From IMG/VR virus record IMGVR_UViG_3300033141_001125, positions 1-64,000 of that record: a DNA stretch of 64,000 nucleotides, one strand, 5' to 3'. Under the pieces are notes generated by a model. It worked only from the letters and a program-made list of their open reading frames with translations, was not told the origin of the DNA and did no database searches. Both the position numbers and the translations under genes were made by a program. This document shows positions 14,889-23,739 of the stretch, piece by piece; positions within the stretch are counted from its first letter, which is position 1, and each line of letters begins with the position of its first letter. The DNA is from a virus.

Positions 14889-15116
14889 CTATCCCCCCTG
14901 ATTCAATGTTGTGTGTACATACTTGCCGTCAACATACCTAAACAATTCAACAATAATTCTTTCCTTGCCATCCTCACAGCTCAACTGATAGACGTTGAGC
15001 GTTTTCATACATTCAACAATTTTCTTTTCCCGATCATCTAATTGTGAAAATGACTTCAATTCAGTTTTATTATTATGACTTGTCCGATTAACTCTATAAA
15101 TTATGCCATTCATCAC
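14889..15116 (-). CDS. Hypothetical protein (75 aa)
   Basis: Starts one base inside the stop of the J-domain gene (ATG overlapping the stop), so translation is likely coupled. The protein is polar, with KELSCEDGKERIIVEL-type strands at the C-terminal half. No family is recognised. Confidence 0.55.
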   Translation of the reverse strand: MMNGIIYRVNRTSHNNKTELKSFSQLDDREKKIVECMKTLNVYQLSCEDGKERIIVELFRYVDGKYVHTTLNQGG

Positions 15117-15643
15117 TATCCCCCTAGTGTATTTTCATCATCGTTCTGAAACTTCTTATAGCCATATTTGTTAGCCAGATCACCAAAAGATGCCTTGTTG
15201 TCGTGACGTGATCGGCCTTTGTATGGCTTCCAGTACCACATACAGCGTTTTTTGTGCCACGTAAGACCTATCCCCAAAGGATTACCTTGCTTATCCTTTT
15301 TACGTCCTAGCCGTGTGGCATGTGGCTTTGTGTTACCTGATACCCATATCCATGTACCCACAAGAGCAACGTCCACATTTTGCATACGTAAAGCTAAAAT
15401 GTCTTGAATTTTCTTTGCAATTCCTTCCTCATTTGCCCAATTGTATTTGTATGTGTGTTCCTTACCATCACTTCCATAAGATGTTTGACCGTGAACACCT
15501 CTCAGAGCGTCGTGGTACTGCTCTAGAATGGCCCTCATTGTGTCGTTATCCCCACCTTTATCAGGATGGTGCATCATTGCCAATTCCCTGAATTTGGCCT
15601 TGATTTCGAAGACTGTATAGCAGTTAAGAAAGTAGTGTTTCAT
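15116..15643 (-). CDS. DnaJ-like J-domain protein
   Basis: Residues 8-50 hold a J domain: FEIKAKFRELAMMHHPDKGG with the HPD tripeptide that stimulates DnaK ATPase. The C-terminal 100 residues are basic and aromatic (WHKKRCMWYWKPYKGRS). This is the first gene of the minus-strand early operon behind the divergent promoter at 15.7 kb. It may recruit the host DnaK for replication complex remodelling, as other viral J proteins do, but its target is unknown. Confidence 0.8.
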   Translation of the reverse strand: MKHYFLNCYTVFEIKAKFRELAMMHHPDKGGDNDTMRAILEQYHDALRGVHGQTSYGSDGKEHTYKYNWANEEGIAKKIQDILALRMQNVDVALVGTWIWVSGNTKPHATRLGRKKDKQGNPLGIGLTWHKKRCMWYWKPYKGRSRHDNKASFGDLANKYGYKKFQNDDENTLGG

Positions 15644-15675
15644 CTCGTTTTCTCCCGTTCCTCGAATCTACATAT

Positions 15676-15801
15676 ATCTTACCATGATATACGTTCTTGT
15701 CAATAGGCAAACACCGAGAAACGTCAAAATAGTGACAAATGTCATATCTTTTATAAATTCATCAATTTGCCTATTGACAAAAGCAAAAGACATGGTAGTA
15801 T
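15676..15801. promoter_or_regulatory. Divergent promoter pair with operators, copy 1
   Basis: Minus promoter: TTGACA (15698-15703), 16-base spacer, TAAGAT (15676-15681). Plus promoter: TTGACA (15774-15779), 16-base spacer, TAGTAT (15796-15801). Both -35 elements sit in TTGCCTATTGACA, and both -10 regions follow CATGG. A central palindrome TGACAAATGTCA lies at 15733-15744. Nearly the same layout recurs at 32.7-32.8 kb. Confidence 0.85.
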
Positions 15802-15844
15802 ATAGCTAGATTTTAGGAACAGAGAAACACACGGAGGCAATGAA

Positions 15845-16201
15845 ATGGAAAACGAAAAACGGATACGAGTAGCAAGCACAATCATCCAGCAAATGGGTGG
15901 TCATCTCAAGTCAATGATTAAAGCTAACACATTCCAATCAGGTGAAGATGACAAAGGACAAACTTTTTTGTCTTTCCGTTTCAAGGCAAGCCGTCGGCAC
16001 AACTACTGCAAAATTACCTTGACATGGGATGATCTTTATACAATGTCAATTGGTCAAATCAGAAACAAAACTGAGGAAGTCGTACCAGGAATTACAATAA
16101 AAATTCCCACATATAAGGAGCGATACAATCAAGATCGGCTGTTTTGTGACCAACTTGTAGAAACTTTTGAACGTGAAACCGGCTTATACTTAAGCTTGTA
16201 A
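15845..16201 (+). CDS. Hypothetical early protein (118 aa)
   Basis: First gene of the rightward early operon. ACGGAGGCAATGAA precedes the ATG. The protein is polar and basic in the middle (FRFKASRRHNYCKITLTWDD), with a DNA- or RNA-binding look. No family is recognised. Confidence 0.6.
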   Translation: MENEKRIRVASTIIQQMGGHLKSMIKANTFQSGEDDKGQTFLSFRFKASRRHNYCKITLTWDDLYTMSIGQIRNKTEEVVPGITIKIPTYKERYNQDRLFCDQLVETFERETGLYLSL

Positions 16202-16212
16202 GAAGGTATAAT

Positions 16213-16410
16213 ATGTACGAAGTCATAAAATCAGTAACAGATAATGAAAATGGAATTGAGGCCCGGCTTGCAAAAATTGAGGATGGCTATACTGTTGGCG
16301 TGTGGGATTTGGATTGTGAGCAATACTATCCACCACTCACGCTTTTCAAGTACTCGTTAGAAAATGCACTTGAAAAAGCAGCAGCCCGTTTTGATAAAAT
16401 TGCAAAATGA
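16213..16410 (+). CDS. Hypothetical early protein (65 aa)
   Basis: AGAAGG precedes ATG. The sequence (MYEVIKSVTDNENG, ARLAKIEDGYTVGVWDLD, LENALEKAAARFDKIAK) is typical of small phage early proteins. No family is recognised. Confidence 0.55.
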   Translation: MYEVIKSVTDNENGIEARLAKIEDGYTVGVWDLDCEQYYPPLTLFKYSLENALEKAAARFDKIAK

Positions 16411-16442
16411 GCAATTTAACTACACTCACAAAGGAGATTGAG

Positions 16443-16646
16443 ATGTACATCGGACAACATCTGACCATTAAAACAGAGGTAAAAATTTACGGAAAAGGCT
16501 ATAGTTTTCTTGAAACACGAACTAAGCCAGGTCTTTGTTGTGTGCAGTATTCGCACACGGATGAAGATGGAACGCACATTGGGCATGATTGCACGTCCGG
16601 TAAACCGATCGGCTTTTCTAATTCGCAAATAGTAGCACGTTTATAA
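16443..16646 (+). CDS. Hypothetical early protein (67 aa)
   Basis: The ATG reading MYIGQHLTIKTEV is preferred because AAAGGAG lies just before it. An upstream in-frame ATG at 16407 overlaps the previous stop but has no ribosome binding site. Beta-rich, with two cysteines (PGLCCVQYSH). No family is recognised. Confidence 0.5.
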   Translation: MYIGQHLTIKTEVKIYGKGYSFLETRTKPGLCCVQYSHTDEDGTHIGHDCTSGKPIGFSNSQIVARL

Positions 16647-16668
16647 TACTTTCTAAGGAGAATTTGAA

Positions 16669-16956
16669 ATGTTAAAAATTAAAGAAGTGGAACTGGTTGT
16701 AATGACGCCAGATGAAGTTGTTAAATACAATGAAACACATGTAGATCATCTGTTTGATGACAATGGTGCAGAGGCAGACGGCGATCTCTACTTGTTGCCG
16801 AAAGATGAAGTGGAAGGAGAATTTGAAACGATAAAAGGCTACGAAATTGCAGGCTACACAGAAAATGCAAATTACACAAACTTCACGGGGTTCTCAAGCC
16901 GCGATGTGATCTACACATTCGACTACAAAACTGCTACGGCTGCTAGAAACGGATAA
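16669..16956 (+). CDS. Hypothetical acidic early protein (95 aa)
   Basis: TAAGGAGAATTTGAA precedes ATG. The protein is acidic (HLFDDNGAEADGDLYLLPKDE), small and soluble. Such strongly acidic early proteins can act as DNA mimics, but composition alone does not show this. Confidence 0.55.
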   Translation: MLKIKEVELVVMTPDEVVKYNETHVDHLFDDNGAEADGDLYLLPKDEVEGEFETIKGYEIAGYTENANYTNFTGFSSRDVIYTFDYKTATAARNG

Positions 16957-17102
16957 TGAATACCCCAACAGCAGAAGATTATTTGATTGCCAGTGCTTAT
17001 AAAAGCACTGGCAATACTAATTTAGCATACAGGATGTTACAATTACATTCTGTATGCTGGTGGTTGACATACACAAATACATACATAAGGATAAATGAAT
17101 GA
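16956..17102 (+). CDS. Possible small protein (48 aa) over two perfect hairpins
   Basis: The ATG overlaps the upstream stop (TAATG) and the stop overlaps the next gene's start (ATGAATGA), which favours a real coupled gene (MNTPTAEDYLIASAYK...). The same DNA forms a 13-bp hairpin with ATAA loop (16986-17015) and an 8-bp hairpin (17025-17057), so it may instead be a structured intergenic region. Confidence 0.4.
   Translation: MNTPTAEDYLIASAYKSTGNTNLAYRMLQLHSVCWWLTYTNTYIRINE
16986..17057 (+). other. Two perfect inverted repeats
   Basis: ATTGCCAGTGCTT/AAGCACTGGCAAT (13 bp, loop ATAA) at 16986-17015, then GCATACAG/CTGTATGC at 17025-17057. No T-run follows, so transcription termination is doubtful. 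RNA processing or translational control is more likely. Confidence 0.55.
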
Positions 17103-17479
17103 ATGAAGAATGGCGAAAAATAAACGAGCGTTACGAGGTAAGCGACGGCGGACATGCACAGCATGTCCTTAATCGCAAGGCTGTCAAAGGCCCATTGCTA
17201 TACACACGCAATGGAGAAAAGATACAAGGCCATCCGATTATGCAGCTTGTGTATAAGGCATTTGTTGGCGATGTTCCAGAAGGTGCAAGACTCAGGCGCA
17301 AAGATGCAACCTTGCCGCCATCTGTTGAGAATATTATGTTGACTTCTCCACAAATAACGCAGGCGGAAAAGATGCAACAGAGAATCAATAAATACGAGCT
17401 AGAGATTGCAGAAATACAAAAGCAATTACTCGAACTGCAAGAAAACTATCCACTATTATTCCAAAACAACATCAAATAA
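17099..17479 (+). CDS. HNH/NUMOD4-like protein with degenerate catalytic site
   Basis: The N-terminus EEWRKINERYEVSDGG is a NUMOD4-type start. QLVYKAFVGDVPEG followed by RLRRKD and SVENIML corresponds to the HNH fold where active enzymes read VDHIDG and NRLENL. The catalytic histidine pair is replaced by R-K, so nuclease activity is unlikely. A coiled-coil tail (YELEIAEIQKQLLELQEN) ends the protein. Its 3' end overlaps the convergent amidase gene by 24 bases. Confidence 0.6.
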   Translation: MNEEWRKINERYEVSDGGHAQHVLNRKAVKGPLLYTRNGEKIQGHPIMQLVYKAFVGDVPEGARLRRKDATLPPSVENIMLTSPQITQAEKMQQRINKYELEIAEIQKQLLELQENYPLLFQNNIK

Positions 17480-18142
17480 GCGTTCTATTCGTTGTGGGTG
17501 TGGCTGGCGGATTGTTGATCTAAGTGAATACTCTTGCTGAGAACCATCTAGAAGCTTGAACAAATCGCCTTTCCAGCCCGATTTATTCCAACCCGGACAA
17601 GCCGTATGAATACCCGCCATTATCTGCGCCCACTCGTTATGGCCCTTGACATTAACGAGTGGGATTTTATACATTTCTTGCAAGTGTTTAATCAATCCAG
17701 CCGCCGCAAGCAATTGAACTTGTGGCGGTTTTTCATAGTCCCACCTACCAGCAAGCCCCACAGAGATATGAGTATTTCTATGCCCGCAATGATCATGCCA
17801 ACAGCCCCACAATAAATCATTGCATAGTTTCACCTCACCGTCAATCGTAACCCAAAAGGTGTATTCTGTAGTAGGCCTGCCCTTACCTCCGTGCCTCACT
17901 GAGCGAGTAACATAATTTGCCACAGCCATCATATTATGAGTTAAGGTATGATGGATAGTAATGCCGTCTATTTGCTCAGGCTTGCGCTCCCACCAAAACG
18001 ATAAACGCCTACTCACGAAGTAGGCGTCATCAGGCGTGTCATTACGCGGCATTTGATCAATGACACTAATCCAGGGTTCACTATTTGGAATCCTGAACTT
18101 TAGATGGTATTCCCGCGTTGGATCAAGGCAAAGATTCTTCAT
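17456..18142 (-). CDS. Endolysin: N-acetylmuramoyl-L-alanine amidase (Amidase_2)
   Basis: Amidase_2/PGRP-like enzyme. Zinc ligands are visible in ITIHHTLT, WHDHCGHRNTHISVGLAG, and the late GHNEW ... HTACPGWN motif. It would cleave the amide between muramic acid and L-alanine in peptidoglycan at lysis. Start preferred at MKNLCLDPTREY, which overlaps the holin-like gene by 20 bases. There is no signal peptide, so export would depend on the holin. Confidence 0.85.
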   Translation of the reverse strand: MKNLCLDPTREYHLKFRIPNSEPWISVIDQMPRNDTPDDAYFVSRRLSFWWERKPEQIDGITIHHTLTHNMMAVANYVTRSVRHGGKGRPTTEYTFWVTIDGEVKLCNDLLWGCWHDHCGHRNTHISVGLAGRWDYEKPPQVQLLAAAGLIKHLQEMYKIPLVNVKGHNEWAQIMAGIHTACPGWNKSGWKGDLFKLLDGSQQEYSLRSTIRQPHPQRIERLFDVVLE

Positions 18143-18434
18143 AAAATTCTGGAAGCTGGTATGCCTTTTCGCCACTGAATAAATCGTTGAGCAGATTCGC
18201 GCCGCCGCCAATAACTACAGAGGTCATCAGCCGTGCCACAAGCTCATTAGGCATATAATCAACAAACAGATTCACGCCAGACAACCAGCCAACTAGCCCG
18301 CCGATGATCCAGGACACATACAACAGCCACCACATATCCAACGTCGGATATTTAGCTTTGATCGGCTGTGCAATCGCCTCAATAACACGATTGGTGAACA
18401 TCGAAAGAAAACTTGCAATTGCAATAGAATCCAT
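18123..18434 (-). CDS. Putative holin
   Basis: A 103-residue protein with two hydrophobic segments: MWWLLYVSWIIGGLVGWLSG (about 34-53) and a weaker ARLMTSVVIGGGANLL (about 67-82). The N-terminus is helical. Small size, membrane segments and the overlap with the endolysin gene point to a holin that permeabilises the membrane to release the amidase. Confidence 0.7.
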   Translation of the reverse strand: MDSIAIASFLSMFTNRVIEAIAQPIKAKYPTLDMWWLLYVSWIIGGLVGWLSGVNLFVDYMPNELVARLMTSVVIGGGANLLNDLFSGEKAYQLPEFYEESLP

Positions 18435-18503
18435 ATCTAAACTCCTCTATAATAATTTGTAATTCATAATCATTATAGAGGAGTTTGCACTAGAAGTCAA
18501 GTA

Positions 18504-20996
18504 TTAAAATTCGCTCATGTCAAATAGAGTCTTTTTGTTTGCTGCCACCTCAGCATAACGCATATTATTTACCAGGATGCGGAAATAAGATTTCTTCAAT
18601 TCTCCAAGTAATGCCTTGCGTCCTTCCTGCAAAGCTACGTAACCAGTCGAACCAATTCCGCCAAAGGGATCGTAAACGATCTCACCGGGATTTGAATACA
18701 GAATGATAGCACGTCGGATAACCTCAAGTTGTAATGGACAAATGTGCTTTTCATCAAGCTTCCCATTCGCTTGTCTTTTCCCAAGCGTTCCTGTGATCTT
18801 GGATGGCCCAAGAACATCAGTTTCTCGTATATCATCCCAAAATACTGATTTCTGGAAGAAATCATCAATATCTTGGCTCATCAATTCTGCTTCAATGAAA
18901 TCTGGTAATAACTCAGCGCCAGGCCGATTGTCTGTACGGCACATTTCTGCAAAACTATTCATTTGTTCTGGCGAGGCATTGGTGAAAAACTTGTCTGGCT
19001 CAATCCATTCTGAACCAGCCCATTTGATGAAATCGTCACGTGACACCTCTCCACGCACATTTGATTTTACTGGTACTTTGTTGTCATTGTGATGACCTTT
19101 TTTGAAAACGAGCAGTTGATCTGGGATAACCGTGCGGCAGCGCGCTGAGTCTTTCGGCAAGTCCGAAGTCAGACCCAAGCCAAAAATGTGAGAAGTAATA
19201 CTTTTGGCTTGCTGGTTTTTACCAATGAACACACGCCCGCCATACCAATTGAAACCACCTTTTATAAAAGCATCAATTGTTCTGCCTGAGAAATCTCGCA
19301 TACCAATGAAGCCATCCTTATTTTTCCGTGCTGGAATGTCCATAACGTGAATAACGGCATTGCGCCCTGGCATCAACACGCGATACAATTCCTTTATAAG
19401 AAAACTGAAATGCTCGAAAAATTCATCCCAATCACGGCAATTTCCAAGATCGCGTTCTGTGGGTGTGTACGTAAAAAGCTCTGCAAATGGCTCGCTCCCA
19501 TGAATTAAACCAATGCTATCAGATTTAATTCCTTTTATCGTCTCAGCTGAATCGCCAAGCATCGCTTTCCAATTCTTGCCTTCAACTATTCTTTCCTCAT
19601 ATTGATAACTGATTTGCGTCTTTTGACCATGTAACTCGTTCATTGAAAACATCCTTGAGGCTGTAATTAACTCATCAATTTGTTTATTATTTTCTCTGTC
19701 TTTGTACATAAGATTGTTCCATACATCCCGCTGCGCATCTGCTATAATTGGATAGATGAAACACTCTCTTTCTTGTCCAAAGCGGTGAACACGTGCCACA
19801 CCCTGCTTCCACTGTTCCCAGGAATCATCAATGCCCGCCCACACCTGAAATGATGCGTTCTGGAAGTTCATGCCACGCGCCCCGATTTTTGGCTTAGTGA
19901 CTAAGATGCGATATTTGCCATCCTGGAAATCCTCAAACGCTTGTACTTTTTCTTCAACAGACATTGAACCAGTTACCTCTGCTGCTTGATCGCCAAGCCG
20001 CTTTGATAATTCCTTGCTTTCATGGTTGCGCAAACACCACACAATACCTTGTTCATTAAGATGCTTTGTAGACGCAATTTCATAAGCTGCATCAATGCGC
20101 TGTTCCATTGTTCCTCTATATATAGCAGAGCGGCTTAATTCCCTTCTATCAATACCGTTTTTGTCTGACCCTGATTTGCCACCGATACCACCGGCTTTAG
20201 TCATAAACAGCATGCCTTTTGGCACATATCCAGCATCGATAAATCGTGGCGAAATATGTAACTTTGGCAAGTCAAAGCCCGTGTCATCATAGCCAAGATC
20301 GCTCGGCTTGCGCATTGACACACACCAAGAGGACATCCAGCGGTAGAAGTTCTCCCTACCAAGTTCTTTTAGTACCCACTTGTTATTTGATTTTTTACCT
20401 CTGTTGATGAAAAATTCGCTTCTCATCTCATCATGGCTTTTTATAATTCCGAGCACCGCAGCAATTGCGCCAATTTCATCTGTGCTGTTAGGCGCTTGCG
20501 TGGCTGAATATCCAGTTTTGTAAGGCGTATCTTTCCACATCTCACAAGCCAGTTTGAACGTAGCGCCCTCGCCTTTGAAAATGCTACTTTCATCAAAGCC
20601 AACACCCGAAAATTGATCGGGATTGAAATGCGGCATCATTTCATAATTAGTAATGTTGATACCGTTAATGATTCCGCTACCATCTCTGGAATGATTGATT
20701 TCAATACCCATAAGATCACGCGCCATTTTAACAGTCTGCCTTACGACTGAAAGAGGAACAATTAAGACAACTGGCGTATTAGTCATTTTATTGACCCAAT
20801 ACGCCCATTCTATCTGTGTGGGAGTCTTTCCTAGCCCAGTATCCGAAGCGTCTAATGCGCGTCCTTTGCGGAGCAGAAAAGTTACCTTATCTTTTTGATC
20901 TGGACGTAGTACAGGATTTAGTGATTCCTGTAAAACTTCAAATCCCGCATCCAGTACACGAAATTCTTTTGATTGTAAAAATTCAGTGTATTTCAT
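18504..20996 (-). CDS. SNF2-type helicase fused to a DNA methyltransferase (beta class)
   Basis: An 830-residue fusion. The N-terminal half is a superfamily 2 ATPase: Walker A DTGLGKTPTQIEW (about 52-64), a DEAH-like VGFDES, GYSATQAPN, and a C-terminal VTKPKIGARGMNFQ with VARVHRFGQ (motif VI). The C-terminal half is a methyltransferase with the catalytic region first (HGSEPFAELFTYTPTERDLGN, about 505-525) and the SAM-binding YDPFGGIGSTG near residue 785. Related phage fusions read S-P-P-F at the catalytic motif; here it is S-E-P-F, so activity may be altered. Likely protects phage DNA against restriction or modifies it during replication. Confidence 0.85.
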   Translation of the reverse strand: MKYTEFLQSKEFRVLDAGFEVLQESLNPVLRPDQKDKVTFLLRKGRALDASDTGLGKTPTQIEWAYWVNKMTNTPVVLIVPLSVVRQTVKMARDLMGIEINHSRDGSGIINGINITNYEMMPHFNPDQFSGVGFDESSIFKGEGATFKLACEMWKDTPYKTGYSATQAPNSTDEIGAIAAVLGIIKSHDEMRSEFFINRGKKSNNKWVLKELGRENFYRWMSSWCVSMRKPSDLGYDDTGFDLPKLHISPRFIDAGYVPKGMLFMTKAGGIGGKSGSDKNGIDRRELSRSAIYRGTMEQRIDAAYEIASTKHLNEQGIVWCLRNHESKELSKRLGDQAAEVTGSMSVEEKVQAFEDFQDGKYRILVTKPKIGARGMNFQNASFQVWAGIDDSWEQWKQGVARVHRFGQERECFIYPIIADAQRDVWNNLMYKDRENNKQIDELITASRMFSMNELHGQKTQISYQYEERIVEGKNWKAMLGDSAETIKGIKSDSIGLIHGSEPFAELFTYTPTERDLGNCRDWDEFFEHFSFLIKELYRVLMPGRNAVIHVMDIPARKNKDGFIGMRDFSGRTIDAFIKGGFNWYGGRVFIGKNQQAKSITSHIFGLGLTSDLPKDSARCRTVIPDQLLVFKKGHHNDNKVPVKSNVRGEVSRDDFIKWAGSEWIEPDKFFTNASPEQMNSFAEMCRTDNRPGAELLPDFIEAELMSQDIDDFFQKSVFWDDIRETDVLGPSKITGTLGKRQANGKLDEKHICPLQLEVIRRAIILYSNPGEIVYDPFGGIGSTGYVALQEGRKALLGELKKSYFRILVNNMRYAEVAANKKTLFDMSEF

Positions 20997-21001
20997 TATA
21001 A

Positions 21002-21979
21002 TTACAAACGTCCCTCAACAAATCTCATAGGAGATAATCCATTTGTGCTAATAACATCAAAATATCCCCCTGCATCAATACCGTATCCATCAACAGATGT
21101 ATTATATAGTGTTGAATAAACACTTAATATACCCTGCGGATCAACGCGCACACGTCTTATCTCGTTTCCTTTCACAAAATGCATCCATGTTCGCTCTATA
21201 ATCATTGTGAAAACATATGGAGTTAACATATTTGATGATTGCGATATCCTATAATTTTCATTTATATGTCTAATCGTGACCCTTCTTGGATCACCTATTT
21301 TCAGTCCATCATTATATGAAACTTGTTTCCAGAATTCATGCGATAACTCATTGCTATATTTGAATGTAATCATTCCCAGGGCAAACAACGATGATTTGAC
21401 TAACTTCTTTTTGTTCTCTCCGAAATTGATACATCTAAGATAATCTAGTGCGTATTTTTCCCATTCAATAACTAAATCGGCTATTATTAATGGAGTTAAC
21501 ATAACCGCATCACTTCTCGGTTTAAATCCAGTATAGATTTTTCTTATTGCCGCCTTCGTCCATCCTATTTCAGATTTTGATAATTGCGTTTTTCCTTCCA
21601 AATAACCCATAGATGCGTTTTGACCCCTTGGGCCACCAATGTCAATAGTTGCATAAGCGATTGATACATCATCCATATTATCGAATGATTTAACTGACAC
21701 ATTACTTGCAACAGCCGTGTTTGATTTAATAACAGCAAGCAATCTGTGTTGTCCGTCTATCAAATAATATTTATTGTCAACAAGAGCAAAACATATAACT
21801 GTTTGTTCATTATACTCGCCGATGGCAATTGAGTTACATAATTTTCTTACTTGATATATACTAACCTTTCTTTGTTTGCTATATTTATATCTATCAATCC
21901 AAAAAGTAGCCATTTCAGGTGTGATAACAACTCTTTTAACACAACTATTGCCATTATCAAATATCTCTTTGAGTTTCAT
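21002..21979 (-). CDS. DGQHR-type ParB-like protein
   Basis: A 325-residue protein with the IDGQHRLLAVI signature at about residues 74-84, the hallmark of a ParB-like DGQHR domain, preceded by NEQTVICFALVDNKYYL. The rest is helical. DGQHR proteins occur in phages, integrative elements and DNA-modification loci; the biochemical role is not settled. AAGGAGAAG precedes ATG. It lies between the primase-helicase and the helicase-methyltransferase fusion. Confidence 0.8.
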   Translation of the reverse strand: MKLKEIFDNGNSCVKRVVITPEMATFWIDRYKYSKQRKVSIYQVRKLCNSIAIGEYNEQTVICFALVDNKYYLIDGQHRLLAVIKSNTAVASNVSVKSFDNMDDVSIAYATIDIGGPRGQNASMGYLEGKTQLSKSEIGWTKAAIRKIYTGFKPRSDAVMLTPLIIADLVIEWEKYALDYLRCINFGENKKKLVKSSLFALGMITFKYSNELSHEFWKQVSYNDGLKIGDPRRVTIRHINENYRISQSSNMLTPYVFTMIIERTWMHFVKGNEIRRVRVDPQGILSVYSTLYNTSVDGYGIDAGGYFDVISTNGLSPMRFVEGRL

Positions 21980-22053
21980 TAACTTCTCCTTATTTGAATT
22001 TTATATCTCAATTCTACTACTTAATATACCAAAACTCTAGTGACATTCATCTA

Positions 22054-23739
22054 CTAAAACCCGTATTCTATCCTTTCGTTAATCGGTTTAAGTGACACCC
22101 CAAGCCAGAAAGCATTGCCGCTTTTTGCTCTTATGCCAATGAATCCAAGCCTGCGCCATTCATTAGCCATTCTGTGTATGCTTTCCGGTCTGTAATTGCG
22201 TTCACTGCACCAATCTTTATAATGTGCGTACATAATATCAGACTGCAATCTTTTTGTAGTGTCAACCTTAAAATCGCTGTCATCTAAATGTACGTTACAC
22301 CATTCGTTGACAAATAGCGCTGCTTTATCCGAGATAATCGACCACATTTTAGTGGAAACGCGCACCGCTGCTGGCAATTCAAAATGACCTCGGCTATCTA
22401 GTCGTTTTAATCCCTCGATAGCCCAATTGAGAATTCCAGCCCTTTCTTTTCTGATACGCCCCTTCAAAGATACATCTTCTTTAACGCGCAATGGCGGAAA
22501 TTGCACAACCTTAATACGTCTAAAGAGACCATCACCACCACCACCACCCACACGCGGAAGGCGCTCCATTGCCCATAAAATCTTGGCTACTGGTCTAAAT
22601 GTTATTTGATCTTTATGTTTCCTTTCAAAGTCAACTGGCTCACCGGATATAATCGTCTTAATTATTTCAGTGCTTTGAATGTAATCCGCTGATTCCGTTG
22701 CCAGTAATAGCGTTTTTCCTGGCACGTTGACTAAAGCGAAGCGCGGATTTGTTATTAGTCTTTCTAAAGACAACACGCCGGCCTTAACTCCTAGCATCGC
22801 TCTGATTCCCTCAATAATGGTTGACTTTCCGCTTCCGGGCTGGCCGTAAAACCATACAGCAGTCTCTAGCTCCGTGCGAGTAGTCAGACAATAACCAGCA
22901 AACTCTTGTACAAACTCTACGCTATTTTGAATAGTATCGTTCAGTGCTTGTGTAAAATTGTCACATTTTGCCGTGGGATCATAGTCATATCCGAGTCCGG
23001 TTGTGGCATAATGCTCTTTGTTGTGTGGCTCGATTTGCATTGTTTTGAGATTTAGCACACCGTTACTACAAATTAACACGCCCGCATCTTGTCTATCCCA
23101 CCAATCGGCGGGTGTAAATAGCTTGCGTCTTGCCAGTGCCGATACACTTTTAACGTGTGAATCCGTGCAAGACGGCCCATATTCCTCACATTTTTCAAGG
23201 ATATTCATTATTTCACGTTCAACAATATCATCTGTGACAATAGGCCAAAAGCCATGCTCATAACGCCGCCAATAACCAAGCCCGTAGAGTGTATCTGGAT
23301 GATTGTCTATCCACATGTCTCTTATATTTGGCTCAGTTAGTTGCTCATTACCGTTGCCCTCTTGCGTCTGCTGAGCTTCTTTAAGAATGCGATTAAATTC
23401 ACGCTTGCCAAAGTTGAACATTCTTTGACAAATGTCTTGAAGCCGTCGCGCTGCAAAAGGCTCTTTGATTTGCGTGAGTAGTTGAAATATTTCTTTTAAT
23501 CCCTCGTCTCGTTCTTGGCCTTGCAAAAGAGCAACTTCGTTTATTCTAAGCTCAATATAACTTTTTGCTCTTTTAACAACACGCTCAAATTGATCTTGCG
23601 TGCCACCTTGTATAAGCCAGTCGTTAACGTCGCTTACATGCGCAGGAAGTTTAACAATTTTTAACAATGGGCCTTGTTTACTTACTATTTGTTTTATGTT
23701 AGTTTTGCCGTCGGTATCGGGTATGAGATAGAATGTCAT
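22054..23739 (-). CDS. D5/P4-type replicative helicase, carrying the second half of a split TOPRIM domain
   Basis: Start at MTFYLIPDTDGKTN (AGAGGAATAAA upstream; ATGA overlap with the methyltransferase gene). Residues 1-50 are the second half of a TOPRIM fold: the DxD acidic pair is D8/D10, and VNDWL marks its end. Next come a helical linker, the D5 N-terminal region, a superfamily 3 helicase with Walker A GQPGSGKST near 299-307 and GGGGGDGLFRRIKVVQFP, and a C-terminal winged helix (YAHYKDWCSERNYRP). The missing first half of TOPRIM is at the end of the gene at 24.6 kb, on the other side of the methyltransferase gene. Confidence 0.88.
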   Translation of the reverse strand: MTFYLIPDTDGKTNIKQIVSKQGPLLKIVKLPAHVSDVNDWLIQGGTQDQFERVVKRAKSYIELRINEVALLQGQERDEGLKEIFQLLTQIKEPFAARRLQDICQRMFNFGKREFNRILKEAQQTQEGNGNEQLTEPNIRDMWIDNHPDTLYGLGYWRRYEHGFWPIVTDDIVEREIMNILEKCEEYGPSCTDSHVKSVSALARRKLFTPADWWDRQDAGVLICSNGVLNLKTMQIEPHNKEHYATTGLGYDYDPTAKCDNFTQALNDTIQNSVEFVQEFAGYCLTTRTELETAVWFYGQPGSGKSTIIEGIRAMLGVKAGVLSLERLITNPRFALVNVPGKTLLLATESADYIQSTEIIKTIISGEPVDFERKHKDQITFRPVAKILWAMERLPRVGGGGGDGLFRRIKVVQFPPLRVKEDVSLKGRIRKERAGILNWAIEGLKRLDSRGHFELPAAVRVSTKMWSIISDKAALFVNEWCNVHLDDSDFKVDTTKRLQSDIMYAHYKDWCSERNYRPESIHRMANEWRRLGFIGIRAKSGNAFWLGVSLKPINERIEYGF

